Assembly (NCBI RefSeq): GCF_001676725.1
Contig: NZ_CP016172.1
Location: 1 to 64,000 of the forward strand
DNA: 64,000 nt
Origin: Bordetella flabilis
GTDB taxonomy: Bacteria; Pseudomonadota; Gammaproteobacteria; Burkholderiales; Burkholderiaceae_B
Direction: 5' to 3'
Shown here: one piece after another, positions 29,284 to 37,504 of the stretch
How positions within the stretch are numbered: the stretch's first letter is position 1
Layout of the letters: the number at the start of each line of letters is the position of its first letter
Program-made: the position numbers and the translations under genes
The notes under the pieces: model-generated
What the model was told of the DNA's origin: nothing
Seen by the model: only the letters and a program-made list of their open reading frames with translations
Database searches by the model: none

Positions 29284-29937
29284 TTGAAAGCTCGTTTTGT
29301 CCCCGACGGCGGCCCATCGCCCGCCACGCGCCCGCGCGCGCGCGTCCATCCGCTATACGTGCGGCTCACGCATTGGATCAACGTCTATGCGATGGCATGC
29401 ATGTTCATGAGCGGGTGGGCCATCTATAACGCGACGCCGATCTTCGGTTTCCGCTTCCCACCATGGGCCACGCTGGGCGGCTGGTTGGGCGGGGCGACCG
29501 CCTGGCACTTCGCGGTCATGTGGCTGCTGGTCGGCAACGGCCTGGTTTACCTGATCGGCAGCGTGCTGGGCGGCCATCTGCGTCGCGATTTGCTGGATGT
29601 CACGCCGCGCGCTTTCGCGCGCGACCTCGGCGCCGCGATGCGCCTGCGGCTGCCGCATGCGCCGGGGCGCTACAACGCGGTGCAGAAGGCGCTCTACCTG
29701 GGCGTGCTGGCCCTGGGCGTGTTGATCGTGCTGTCGGGCCTGGCGATCTGGAAGCCCGTGCAACTGGCCGAGCTCACGGCATTGTTCGGCGGTTTCGCGG
29801 CCGCGCGGGTCGTGCATTTCATCGCCATGGCGGGCATCGGCCTGTTCGTGGTGGTGCATCTCGCGCTGGTGGTCCTGGTGCCCCGGACCTTGCCGCCCAT
29901 GATTACGGGCCGTGGCCCGGGAGTACACGATGCCTGA
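29284..29937 (+). CDS. Cytochrome b561-type membrane haem protein
   Basis: This 217-residue inner-membrane protein has about four transmembrane helices. His30 (RLTHWINVYAM), His75 (TAWHFAVMW), and two later histidines in RVVHFIAMAGIGLFVVVHLALV are the expected haem b ligands. The likely start is TTG 29284 preceded by GGGAG, as there is no ATG before the first helix. Its stop overlaps the next start by 8 bases. It probably passes electrons between the quinone pool and the molybdopterin enzyme encoded next, as MsrQ does for MsrP, although its family is cytochrome b561 rather than MsrQ. Confidence 0.88.
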   Translation: MKARFVPDGGPSPATRPRARVHPLYVRLTHWINVYAMACMFMSGWAIYNATPIFGFRFPPWATLGGWLGGATAWHFAVMWLLVGNGLVYLIGSVLGGHLRRDLLDVTPRAFARDLGAAMRLRLPHAPGRYNAVQKALYLGVLALGVLIVLSGLAIWKPVQLAELTALFGGFAAARVVHFIAMAGIGLFVVVHLALVVLVPRTLPPMITGRGPGVHDA

Positions 29938-30691
29938 CCGGAAACCACAAGGCCTGGTGCTGGAGCCCGCGCAGCGCAGCGCCCTGCATCGCGCACAGCG
30001 GCGCCTGCTGCTGCGCGGGGGCTTGTCCCTCGGCGCCCTGGCGATGATGAGCGGCTGCAATATGCAGGACGGCGATACCTTCGACAAGGTGCTGTGGGCG
30101 ATGTCGCGCTGGAACGACCGCGTCCAGGGCTGGCTCTTCCAGCCGGGCCGGCTGGCGCCCACCTACGCCGCCGCGGACATCACCGACCCCTTCCCCTTCA
30201 ATGCCTACTACCCCGAATACAGCGTGCCGGACATCGACCTGTCCACCTGGCGGCTGGAGGTCTCGGGCCTGGTCGCGGACAAGAAGGCATGGACCTTGGA
30301 GGACCTGCGCAAGCTTCCGCAGGCCAGCCAGATCACGCGCCTGATCTGCATAGAAGGTTGGAGCGCCATCGGGCAATGGAGCGGCATTCCCCTGAAGACC
30401 TTCCTGCAGCATGTCGGCGCCGACCTCACGGCGCGTTACGTCGGTTTCAAGTGCGCGGACCGCTATTACGGCAGTATCGACATGCCGACGGCGCTGCATC
30501 CGCAGACGATATTGACGCTGGATTTCGCCGGCGCCCCGCTGCCGGCCGACTATGGCATGCCGCTGCGCCTGCGCGTGCCCACCAAGCTCGGGTTCAAGAA
30601 TCCGAAGCACATCATGGCGCTGTTCGTCAGCAACAGCTATCCCGGCGGGTATTGGGAAGACCAGGGCTACAACTGGTTCAGCGGTATTTGA
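29930..30691 (+). CDS. Molybdopterin-dependent oxidoreductase, Tat-exported lipoprotein (sulfite oxidase/MsrP fold)
   Basis: This 253-residue enzyme has a twin-arginine-type signal (Arg24-Arg25 in RRLLLRGGLSLGALAMM) ending in a possible lipobox SGC with Cys43. The SUOX-fold domain carries the molybdenum-ligand Cys140 in LICIEGWSAIGQW, matching CVEAW of MsrP. Later segments VGFKCADRYYGSIDMP and YGMPLRLRVPTKLGFKNPKHI fit the fold. It is coupled to the cytochrome b gene. Likely substrates are oxidised sulfur compounds such as methionine sulfoxide, but sulfite oxidation or another oxide cannot be excluded. Confidence 0.88.
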   Translation: MPDRKPQGLVLEPAQRSALHRAQRRLLLRGGLSLGALAMMSGCNMQDGDTFDKVLWAMSRWNDRVQGWLFQPGRLAPTYAAADITDPFPFNAYYPEYSVPDIDLSTWRLEVSGLVADKKAWTLEDLRKLPQASQITRLICIEGWSAIGQWSGIPLKTFLQHVGADLTARYVGFKCADRYYGSIDMPTALHPQTILTLDFAGAPLPADYGMPLRLRVPTKLGFKNPKHIMALFVSNSYPGGYWEDQGYNWFSGI

Positions 30692-30858
30692 CCGGCGGCG
30701 GGGATTCGTCGCGGGACGGCCCCGGGCCAGCCGGCGCACCGCTGCTGGGCGGCGGCCCGGCCATCGACGCGGGCGGCCGGCTCTTGTAAAGTAGGCGGGC
30801 GCGGCGTCCGGCGGTTCAGGCAGCGCCGCATCTTTACGGTCTTCTCCATAGGCACTGC

Positions 30859-31848
30859 ATGAACTCCCTGGATATCGACGTGCTGCAGCAGGCCCGCGAC
30901 TGGGTCGCCGCCGGCCACCGCGTGCATCTGGTTACCGTGGTCCAGACCTGGGGCTCCGCGCCGCGGCAGGCGGGCGCCCTGGCGGCGCTGCGCGAGGATG
31001 GCCGCCTGGTCGGATCCGTGTCCGGCGGATGCGTGGAAGACGACCTGATTGGCCGTGCGCAGGCCGGCACGCTGCCCTCCGCACCCGACCGCATCACCTA
31101 TGGCGTCACCGCGGACGAGGCGGCCCGCTTCGGCCTGCCCTGCGGCGGCACCTTGCGCCTGGTCGTGGAGCCGGTGGCCGACACGCAATGGCTGGACCCG
31201 GTGCTGCTGGAAGTGCGGGAACATCGCTTGATCATGCGCACGGTGGACCTGCAGACGAGCGAATGGGTGCTGGCACCGGCCGGCCCGAACGACGGCCCGG
31301 ATTTCGACGGCCGGACCTTCCGGTCCGTCTACGGGCCGCATTGGCGCCTGTTGATCATCGGCGCGAACCAGACCGCCCGCGTGCTGTGCGAGATTGCCAC
31401 CGCGCTCGATTTCCACGTCATCGTCTGCGACCCGCGCGAGGAGTTCCTGGCCGACTGGAACACGCCCCAGGTGACGCTGCTGACGTCGATGCCGGACGAC
31501 ACGGTGACGGCCATCGGCACGGACGAGCGCACCGCTATCGTCGCCGTCACCCATGATCCGAAGCTGGACGACATGGCCTTGCTGGAAGCGCTGAAGTCGC
31601 CGGCCTTCTATGTGGGCGCGCTCGGCTCCGGGCCCAACCAGGCCAAGCGTCGCGAACGTCTGCGCATGTTCGACCTGTCAGACGAGGAAATCGACCGCCT
31701 GCATGGTCCGGTGGGCCTGCGCATCGCCAGCCGTACGCCTGCCGAGATCGCGGTGGCCATTGCCGCGGAACTGGTGTGGGTGCGCAATACGCTGGGCGGG
31801 GCCGCGGCCTGCGCGCCGAATCCATCCGCCGCCTCGCGGCAGGGGTGA
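30859..31848 (+). CDS. XdhC family protein (molybdenum cofactor maturation/insertion)
   Basis: This 329-residue protein has the N-terminal XdhC/CoxI domain with TVVQTWGSAPRQAGALAAL and GSVSGGCVEDDL (Cys58). The C-terminal Rossmann domain shows LLIIGANQTARVLCEIA and VGALGSGPNQAKRRERL. XdhC proteins bind and sulfurate the molybdenum cofactor for xanthine-dehydrogenase-type enzymes. No xanthine dehydrogenase structural genes are adjacent. It follows the molybdopterin oxidoreductase by 167 bases. That enzyme is not of the sulfurated type, so it may serve a hydroxylase encoded elsewhere. Confidence 0.88.
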   Translation: MNSLDIDVLQQARDWVAAGHRVHLVTVVQTWGSAPRQAGALAALREDGRLVGSVSGGCVEDDLIGRAQAGTLPSAPDRITYGVTADEAARFGLPCGGTLRLVVEPVADTQWLDPVLLEVREHRLIMRTVDLQTSEWVLAPAGPNDGPDFDGRTFRSVYGPHWRLLIIGANQTARVLCEIATALDFHVIVCDPREEFLADWNTPQVTLLTSMPDDTVTAIGTDERTAIVAVTHDPKLDDMALLEALKSPAFYVGALGSGPNQAKRRERLRMFDLSDEEIDRLHGPVGLRIASRTPAEIAVAIAAELVWVRNTLGGAAACAPNPSAASRQG

Positions 31849-31904
31849 CCGTCTGGGGGCGGACCGTCGTTCGAGCTGGCCGCGCCCCGGAATGACCGCG
31901 CCGA

Positions 31905-32804
31905 TCAGGGCCGGGGCATGATGCCCGCCTCCAGGCCAACGCAGTGGTCATAGATTTCACCAGGCCGCGCGAACCATATCTTGTCCCGCTGCGGGTGTTC
32001 GACGATGTGCTTCAGCGCGCGCCGCAAGGCGCGCAGGCGATACGGCTGGCCGACAATCATCGTGTGCAGCGCGATGCCGCATACCAACGGCTGGCGGGCC
32101 GATTGCGCCAGCATTTCCTCGAACTGCTCGATGATCATCTGCTCGAAGTCCTGGGCCGTATGACGCCGCACCAGCATCTGCGGCGAGTCGTTGATCTCCA
32201 GCGGATACGGTACCGACATCAAGGGGCCGGACCGCGTGGTCATCCAGACCGGCTGGTCGTCGGCCGGCCAGTCCATGACGAACTTGTAGCCGGTATCGAC
32301 GAGCAGTTCGGGCGTCTGCGCGCTTTGCGACATCCATGGTCCCATCCATCCACGCACTTCCTGGCCGGTGTGTTTGCGGATGGCTTCCCGTACTTCGGTC
32401 AACAGGCGCGCCTCGTCCGCGGGCCACAGATGGCCCTGGGCCTCGGCGTTCGTGCGGCCGTGGCCGATGATCTCATCGCCGCGTCGCAGAATGGGTTCGA
32501 GGACGTCGGGGCAGTAATCGAAGATCACCGTGTTCATCAGGTGCGAGGCCGGAAGCCCCAGCTCATCGAAAAGTTCCAGCAGGCGCCAGACGCCGACGCG
32601 GTTGCCATAGTCCCGCCAGGCAAACCCGCGGGCGTCCGGCTGCGGCAGTTCGGCGCCCAGGTTGTGGCCGCGCCCCGTGCCGAAGGCGAAGTGCTCGATA
32701 TTCAGTCCCAGGTAAACGGCGAGTCGCTTGCCATCCGGCCAGGTGTAGTCGGGACGCTTGGTGATGGCGCTGTACGGATATCGGTCGTGGTAGGGAAGCA
32801 GCAT
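31905..32804 (-). CDS. Polysaccharide deacetylase (NodB-like) family protein, allantoinase-like branch
   Basis: This 299-residue protein has the NodB-like barrel with GLNIEHFAF near residue 33, RRGDEIIGHGRTNAE near 107, and late ALHTMIVGQPYRL. It lacks the TFDD metal motif of true chitin/peptidoglycan deacetylases and has no signal peptide, so it is cytoplasmic. This branch includes PuuE-type allantoinases that hydrolyse ureide or amide bonds. It lies 72 bases downstream of the importer's second ATPase gene, in the operon headed by an amidase. A hydrolase for an imported nitrogenous compound is the best reading. Confidence 0.85.
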   Translation of the reverse strand: MLLPYHDRYPYSAITKRPDYTWPDGKRLAVYLGLNIEHFAFGTGRGHNLGAELPQPDARGFAWRDYGNRVGVWRLLELFDELGLPASHLMNTVIFDYCPDVLEPILRRGDEIIGHGRTNAEAQGHLWPADEARLLTEVREAIRKHTGQEVRGWMGPWMSQSAQTPELLVDTGYKFVMDWPADDQPVWMTTRSGPLMSVPYPLEINDSPQMLVRRHTAQDFEQMIIEQFEEMLAQSARQPLVCGIALHTMIVGQPYRLRALRRALKHIVEHPQRDKIWFARPGEIYDHCVGLEAGIMPRP

Positions 32805-32876
32805 GGATCATCCGATGAGTAAGGGTCAACGATCAGGGTCCGGTCGAGCCGGGGGGCAAGGCGGCGTCAACAAGCC

Positions 32877-33587
32877 CTAGACGCCCAGGAAGGCGGTTTG
32901 CACCTTGGGATCCTCGAGCAGCGCCGCCGAGGCGTCGTCGAAGACTTTTTCGCCCAATTGCAGAATGGCGGTGCGCTGGGCCACGCGCATCGCCCAATTG
33001 GCATTCTGTTCGGCAAGCACGAAGGCCAGGCCCTCGCGCTGCTGGATGTCGAGCAGGATGTCGCCGATCCGTTCGACGATGATGGGCGCCAGGCCCAGCG
33101 AGGGTTCGTCCAGCAGGAACAGCCTGGGGCCGCTCATCAGCGCGCGGCCGATGGCCAGCATCTGTTGCTCGCCGCCGGAAAGGCTGCCGGCGGTCTGCCG
33201 TGCCCTCTCCTTCAGGCGCGGGAAATACGCGAATATCTGCTCGGTCCGCTCGGCCAGGCGGTCGCCGCCACGTCCGAAGGCGCCCATCTTCAGGTTTTCC
33301 TGTACCGACAGCGAAGGAAATACGCGGCGCCCCTCGGGGGAGAAGCCGATACCCAGCTTGACGACTTCGGACGCGGCCAGGCCTTTGATGCTCTTGCCTT
33401 GCCACAGGATGTCGCCGCCGTATGTGCGCACCAGGCCGGTGATGGCCTTCAGGGTGCTGCTTTTGCCGGCCCCGTTGGAGCCGATCAGCGCGACGGTTTC
33501 CGCTTCTCCTATCGATAGATTCAGCTTGCGCGTGCCCGCGACACGACCGTAGCTCACGTCCAGATCACGCAATTCCAGCAGTGACAT
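32877..33587 (-). CDS. Branched-chain-type ABC transporter ATP-binding protein (LivF-like)
   Basis: This 236-residue ATPase shows Walker A GSNGAGKS, signature LSGGEQQML and Walker B LFLLDEPSLGL, all intact. ATG 33587 (MSLLELRD) is chosen over the upstream in-frame start at 33614. It overlaps the LivG-like gene by 23 bases. It supplies one of the two ATPase subunits for the importer encoded at 32877-37456. The substrate is inferred from the neighbouring amidase and deacetylase-family genes to be an amide or ureide rather than necessarily an amino acid. Confidence 0.93.
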   Translation of the reverse strand: MSLLELRDLDVSYGRVAGTRKLNLSIGEAETVALIGSNGAGKSSTLKAITGLVRTYGGDILWQGKSIKGLAASEVVKLGIGFSPEGRRVFPSLSVQENLKMGAFGRGGDRLAERTEQIFAYFPRLKERARQTAGSLSGGEQQMLAIGRALMSGPRLFLLDEPSLGLAPIIVERIGDILLDIQQREGLAFVLAEQNANWAMRVAQRTAILQLGEKVFDDASAALLEDPKVQTAFLGV

Positions 33588-34347
33588 TCCTCGTCCCCAA
33601 GTAAGCCTCGACAACGCGCCGGTCGCGCAGGACTTCTTCCGGCTTGCCGCGCATGAGTTCCTGCCCCGCGGCGACGACGAGCAGGCGGTCGCACAGGCCG
33701 GCGATGAAGCGCATGTTGTGGTCGATGACCATGACCGTGACTCCGGATTCCCGCACGCGCAGGATGGCGTCGCGCACCTGGTCGGTTTCCTCCGCGCTGA
33801 GTCCCGCGACGGGTTCGTCCAGCATCAGCAGTTGCGGGCGCGCGGCCAGGGCGATGGCGATGCCCAGTATTTTCTGTACCCCGTACGGCAGGCTGCCGGC
33901 CTGCGCGTCCGCCACGGCCGCCAGGCCCATCCTGTCCAGCAGCTCGTCCACCAGCGCGTCGGCCGCCGCGCGCCGCGCCCGGGCGGCGCGCGAGCCGAAC
34001 AGGGCCGCCAGAAAGCCGGGATAGCGGGTCAGGTAGGAACCGCGCACGATGTTTTCCCGCACGCTGCGGGCGCCGTACACCGCGGTGGACTGGAAGGTGC
34101 GCACCAGTCCTTTTTCCGTCAGTCGCGACGGCGCCATGCCGGTCACGGTTTCGCCTTTGAACACCACGGTGCCGGTGCTAGGCGGAATGACGCCACTGAT
34201 CAGGTTCACCAGGGTGGTCTTGCCGGCGCCGTTCGGGCCGATCACGCCCAGGATTTCGCCCTGGTAGACCTCCAGGCTGACGTTGTCGACCGCCTTTAGT
34301 CCGCCGAAGGCGCGGCCGATGCGCTGCACATCGAGCAGCTGTGTCAT
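33565..34347 (-). CDS. Branched-chain-type ABC transporter ATP-binding protein (LivG-like)
   Basis: This 260-residue ATPase has Walker [11 protein letters not shown], Walker [12 protein letters not shown] and switch His in VIDHNMRFI. The signature motif reads [12 protein letters not shown] instead of the usual LSYGxQRxLEIA, so it is somewhat degenerate. The ATG at 34347 overlaps the LivM-like stop (ATGA). The open frame extends far upstream, but that part is the antisense-free shadow of the permease gene. It is the second ATPase of the importer. Confidence 0.92.
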   Translation of the reverse strand: MTQLLDVQRIGRAFGGLKAVDNVSLEVYQGEILGVIGPNGAGKTTLVNLISGVIPPSTGTVVFKGETVTGMAPSRLTEKGLVRTFQSTAVYGARSVRENIVRGSYLTRYPGFLAALFGSRAARARRAAADALVDELLDRMGLAAVADAQAGSLPYGVQKILGIAIALAARPQLLMLDEPVAGLSAEETDQVRDAILRVRESGVTVMVIDHNMRFIAGLCDRLLVVAAGQELMRGKPEEVLRDRRVVEAYLGTRNVTAGIA

Positions 34348-35345
34348 GCTCGTGCCTCCTTGCGTCCACGCCATGCGCCGCGCACCAGGGCGGCAAGTCC
34401 CGCAAGCCCCGATGGAAACGACGCCATGACGATGATGAGTGCGATGCCGAACAGGATGCGCTGCACCTCGACGTAGCCGCGCAGCAGTTCGGGCAGGGCC
34501 ACGAGAAAGGTGGCGCCGATGATGGGGCCTACGACATGGTACATGCCGCCAAGGACGTTCATCACGACCAGGTTCAGCGAATCGGTCATGCCGAACGTGG
34601 TGGGATCGATGTAATGCATGAAGAAGGCCAGCAGGCCACCCTGCAGGCCGACCAGCGCGCAGCCCAGCACGAAGATGCCGACCTTCAGGCGCAGCACGCG
34701 CACGCCGCTGCATTCGGCGAGGCGTGGCGCTTCGCGTATCGCATCGATGGCGCGCCCCGTCTCGGACATCAGCAACCGTATGCAGAAGGCGGCGCACAGG
34801 ACCGCCGCCACCAGGGCGACATAGTATTGCGCCGTGGGCGAGCCCAGGCCGGGATGCAGGTCCGGAAGGTTGGACAAGCCGTTGGAGCCCCCCGTCATGC
34901 TTTCCCATTCGACCAGCACCAGGCGGATGATCTCGCCCAGCAGGAAGGTGACCAGCACGAAGTACTTGCCGGTCAGGCGCAGCAGTATGGGGCCGACGAG
35001 CAGCGCCAGCGCGGCCGCCGCGACCGCGCCTATGGCCAGGCCCTGCCACGGCGGCACGCCCAGGCGCAGTACCGACAGTGCGCAGGCGTAGGCGCCCACG
35101 CCCATGAAGCCGGCATGCGACAGCGAGATATGCCCGGTGCGTATGATCAGGTGCAGGCTCAGCGCACCGATCACGTTCAGCAGGATCAGCGCGCCGATCG
35201 CCAGGATGAACGCATTGTCCATGACCGCGGGCAACGCGGCCAGCACGGCCGTCGCGAGCAGTCCCGCAGCCAGGGCGGCTGGCCCGCGCGATACGCCGGC
35301 GGCGCGGCGTGCCGGCAGGGCTTGTTTCAGAGGAATATTGGACAT
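34344..35345 (-). CDS. Branched-chain-type ABC transporter permease (LivM-like)
   Basis: This 333-residue membrane protein has about nine to ten hydrophobic helices, with the LivM signature GHISLSHAGFMGVGAYACALS near residues 75-95 and EAPRLAECSGVRVLRLKVGIF in the coupling-helix region. Start ATG 35345 (MSNIPLKQ) is preferred to the upstream ATG 35372. It pairs with the LivH-like permease, whose stop lies 7 bases upstream. It forms half of the transmembrane channel of the importer. Confidence 0.92.
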   Translation of the reverse strand: MSNIPLKQALPARRAAGVSRGPAALAAGLLATAVLAALPAVMDNAFILAIGALILLNVIGALSLHLIIRTGHISLSHAGFMGVGAYACALSVLRLGVPPWQGLAIGAVAAAALALLVGPILLRLTGKYFVLVTFLLGEIIRLVLVEWESMTGGSNGLSNLPDLHPGLGSPTAQYYVALVAAVLCAAFCIRLLMSETGRAIDAIREAPRLAECSGVRVLRLKVGIFVLGCALVGLQGGLLAFFMHYIDPTTFGMTDSLNLVVMNVLGGMYHVVGPIIGATFLVALPELLRGYVEVQRILFGIALIIVMASFPSGLAGLAALVRGAWRGRKEARA

Positions 35346-35352
35346 CGCGGCC

Positions 35353-36222
35353 TCAGCGTTCAGGTTTTCCAAGCAGGCCCCAGGGGCGCACCACCAGCAG
35401 CGCGATCACCACGCCGAACGACACCAGCGTCGAAGTAGCCGAGCCGTAGAAAGTGGACAGGAAGCTCTCCGCGAAACCGAAGATCACGCCTCCCAGCGCG
35501 GCGCCGGGTATGCTGCCCATGCCGCCCAGGATCACCACGATGAAGGCCACCATCAGCGGCCTGTCCCCCATGAACGGGGACAGGGCATAGGTCTGCGCAT
35601 AGATGGCCCCGGCGATCGCCGTCATGAAGATCGCCAGGAAGAAGGCCAACTGGTAAATGCGGCGGGTATTGACGCCCTGCGCTTCGGCGATCTCGATGTC
35701 CTCCGACGCCGCGCGCACCGCGAGGCCATAGCGGCTCAGGCTCATGAACGCCCAGAACGCCAGCAGCACGACGATCGCGATGCCGATAATCATCAGTTTG
35801 TCGGCCGGAATGAAAACGGGGCCGAGTGTGATCATGGCGTCCATCGCGGCGGGCACGGAGCGCTCGTACACGTCCCACACCAGCACGCTGGTGTAGACGA
35901 TGGCGATGTCCAGCCCCAGCAGGCCGATCATGCTCTGGAACATCTTCTGGTAGAAGCGGCGGAATACCAGCCATTCCAGGACCAGGCTCAGGCTGGCGAC
36001 GCTCAGGCCCGCCAGCACGATGGCAACCACGTAGGGCAGCTTGAATTCGCCAAAGAAATAATGCAGCGCGTAGCCGCCCAGCATGGCGAAGCTGCCATGC
36101 GCGAAATTGACCACTTTCATGATGCCGAACAGCAGCGTGAATCCCAGCGCAATCAATACATAGATCGCACTCAGGCTCAGGCCGTTGATCAGCACCTGCG
36201 TCATGACCGGTGCGGAAAACAT
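35353..36222 (-). CDS. Branched-chain-type ABC transporter permease (LivH-like)
   Basis: This 289-residue membrane protein has about eight helices and the LivH-type motifs GLSLSAIYVLIALGFTLLFG and VNFAHGSFAMLGGY near the N-terminus, and EAQGVNTRRIYQ in the coupling region. The start at ATG 36222 follows AGGGGA; ATG 36204 is an alternative. It follows the binding-protein gene by 55 bases, a short gap often used to express more binding protein than permease. Confidence 0.92.
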   Translation of the reverse strand: MFSAPVMTQVLINGLSLSAIYVLIALGFTLLFGIMKVVNFAHGSFAMLGGYALHYFFGEFKLPYVVAIVLAGLSVASLSLVLEWLVFRRFYQKMFQSMIGLLGLDIAIVYTSVLVWDVYERSVPAAMDAMITLGPVFIPADKLMIIGIAIVVLLAFWAFMSLSRYGLAVRAASEDIEIAEAQGVNTRRIYQLAFFLAIFMTAIAGAIYAQTYALSPFMGDRPLMVAFIVVILGGMGSIPGAALGGVIFGFAESFLSTFYGSATSTLVSFGVVIALLVVRPWGLLGKPER

Positions 36223-36277
36223 GGGGTCCCCTGGAAGGCGGAGCAGGCGGCGCGGCATACCCGCGCCGTTGTGTGGC

Positions 36278-37456
36278 TTATTCCCTGACGGGCGTCAGCG
36301 TGGCCAGCGTGTGCGGCTTGCCGTCCTTGATCTCGGTGATCCAGAACTTGTTCAGCAATTGATGGTTGACGCCATAGGCTTTCTCGCCGCCCCACACCAC
36401 GGGACCATAGATGCCGGCATCGAAGCCGCCCAGCCCTTCCAGTGCGGTGCGCACCTTGTCGGTGTCGGTGACCGTACCGGCCGTCTCCAGCGCCTTGAAC
36501 AGGATGCGCGCGGAGTTGTACCAGCCCGGCGTCTGCGCATTGATCACGCCGCTCCAGCGCTTTTTGTACGCGTCGACGAACTTCTGCGCGCCAGGCTCGC
36601 GGAAGTCGAACACGTCATAGGACATGAAGCCTTCGGCATAGGGTCCGGCGATGTCGTTGATCTCGTCGATGCCCGGTCCGCCAACTTGCCAGATGACGCC
36701 CTTGAAACCGATCTGGCGTGCCTGCTTGACCAGCAGTCCCGCTTCGCCGGGGGCGTTCAGGTTCAGGTCCAGCAGATCCACGCCCTGCGCCATCATGCGC
36801 GTGAGCAGCGGCGTGAATTCCTTGCTGCCGCGCTCGTAGCTTTCCGACCAAACCTGGTAGCCGTTGTCCTTGTATGTCTGGCCGAGCGTGGGCATAACAA
36901 CCTGTCCGGTCGCATCGTTGGGAACGATGAGGGCTACCTTCTTCAGCTTGGGCCGGGTCTCTTTCAGCCACTTCACCATGGCGGGGCCGAATTCGACGTT
37001 GCTGTTCATGGAGCGGAAGTTGTAGCCGTCCTTGCCGCTGTTTTTCAGGATCTCGGGCGCATAGCCGTTGGAGAGAACGATGGTCTTGGCCTGGTTGGTG
37101 ATGGGTACGACCGCCATGACCGACGGTGTGCCGATCGGGCCAATGATGAACTTGACCTTGTCGTAGTTGACCAGGCGCTCGGCCGCCGTGCGGCCGCCCG
37201 TGGCGCTGTACTTGTCGTCGTACATGACGAGTTCGGGCTTGTAGGTCTTGCCGCCGATCTTCAGGCCGCCACCGGCGTTGGCTTCGTCGATCGCCATCTG
37301 CACGCCGCGCTGCACGGCCAGGCCCCACGCGGTGCCGCCACCCGACAACGGGCCGATGCCACCGATCTTCAAGGTCTCCTGCGCGTGCGCAGACACCGCC
37401 AGGCTGGCGCCTACGGCGGCCAACATGAATTTTCCGACCAGCTTCGTTGATTGCAT
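36278..37456 (-). CDS. Branched-chain-type ABC transporter substrate-binding protein
   Basis: This 392-residue periplasmic protein has a signal peptide (MQSTKLVGKFMLAAVGASLAVSAHA). The ligand-binding domain shows LKIGGIGPLSGGGTAWGLAVQRGVQMAIDEANAGGG by position 27-62 and GPIGTPSVMAVVPI. It belongs to peripheral-binding-protein type 1, which in these operons binds amino acids, amides, urea or aromatic acids. AGGGGAAG precedes the ATG. It is first of the transporter genes and lies 48 bases after the amidase gene. Confidence 0.93.
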   Translation of the reverse strand: MQSTKLVGKFMLAAVGASLAVSAHAQETLKIGGIGPLSGGGTAWGLAVQRGVQMAIDEANAGGGLKIGGKTYKPELVMYDDKYSATGGRTAAERLVNYDKVKFIIGPIGTPSVMAVVPITNQAKTIVLSNGYAPEILKNSGKDGYNFRSMNSNVEFGPAMVKWLKETRPKLKKVALIVPNDATGQVVMPTLGQTYKDNGYQVWSESYERGSKEFTPLLTRMMAQGVDLLDLNLNAPGEAGLLVKQARQIGFKGVIWQVGGPGIDEINDIAGPYAEGFMSYDVFDFREPGAQKFVDAYKKRWSGVINAQTPGWYNSARILFKALETAGTVTDTDKVRTALEGLGGFDAGIYGPVVWGGEKAYGVNHQLLNKFWITEIKDGKPHTLATLTPVRE

Positions 37457-37504
37457 GAGAACTTCCCCTTGTCGTTGATGACAGTGCGGTTGGCGATTAA
37501 GGCT

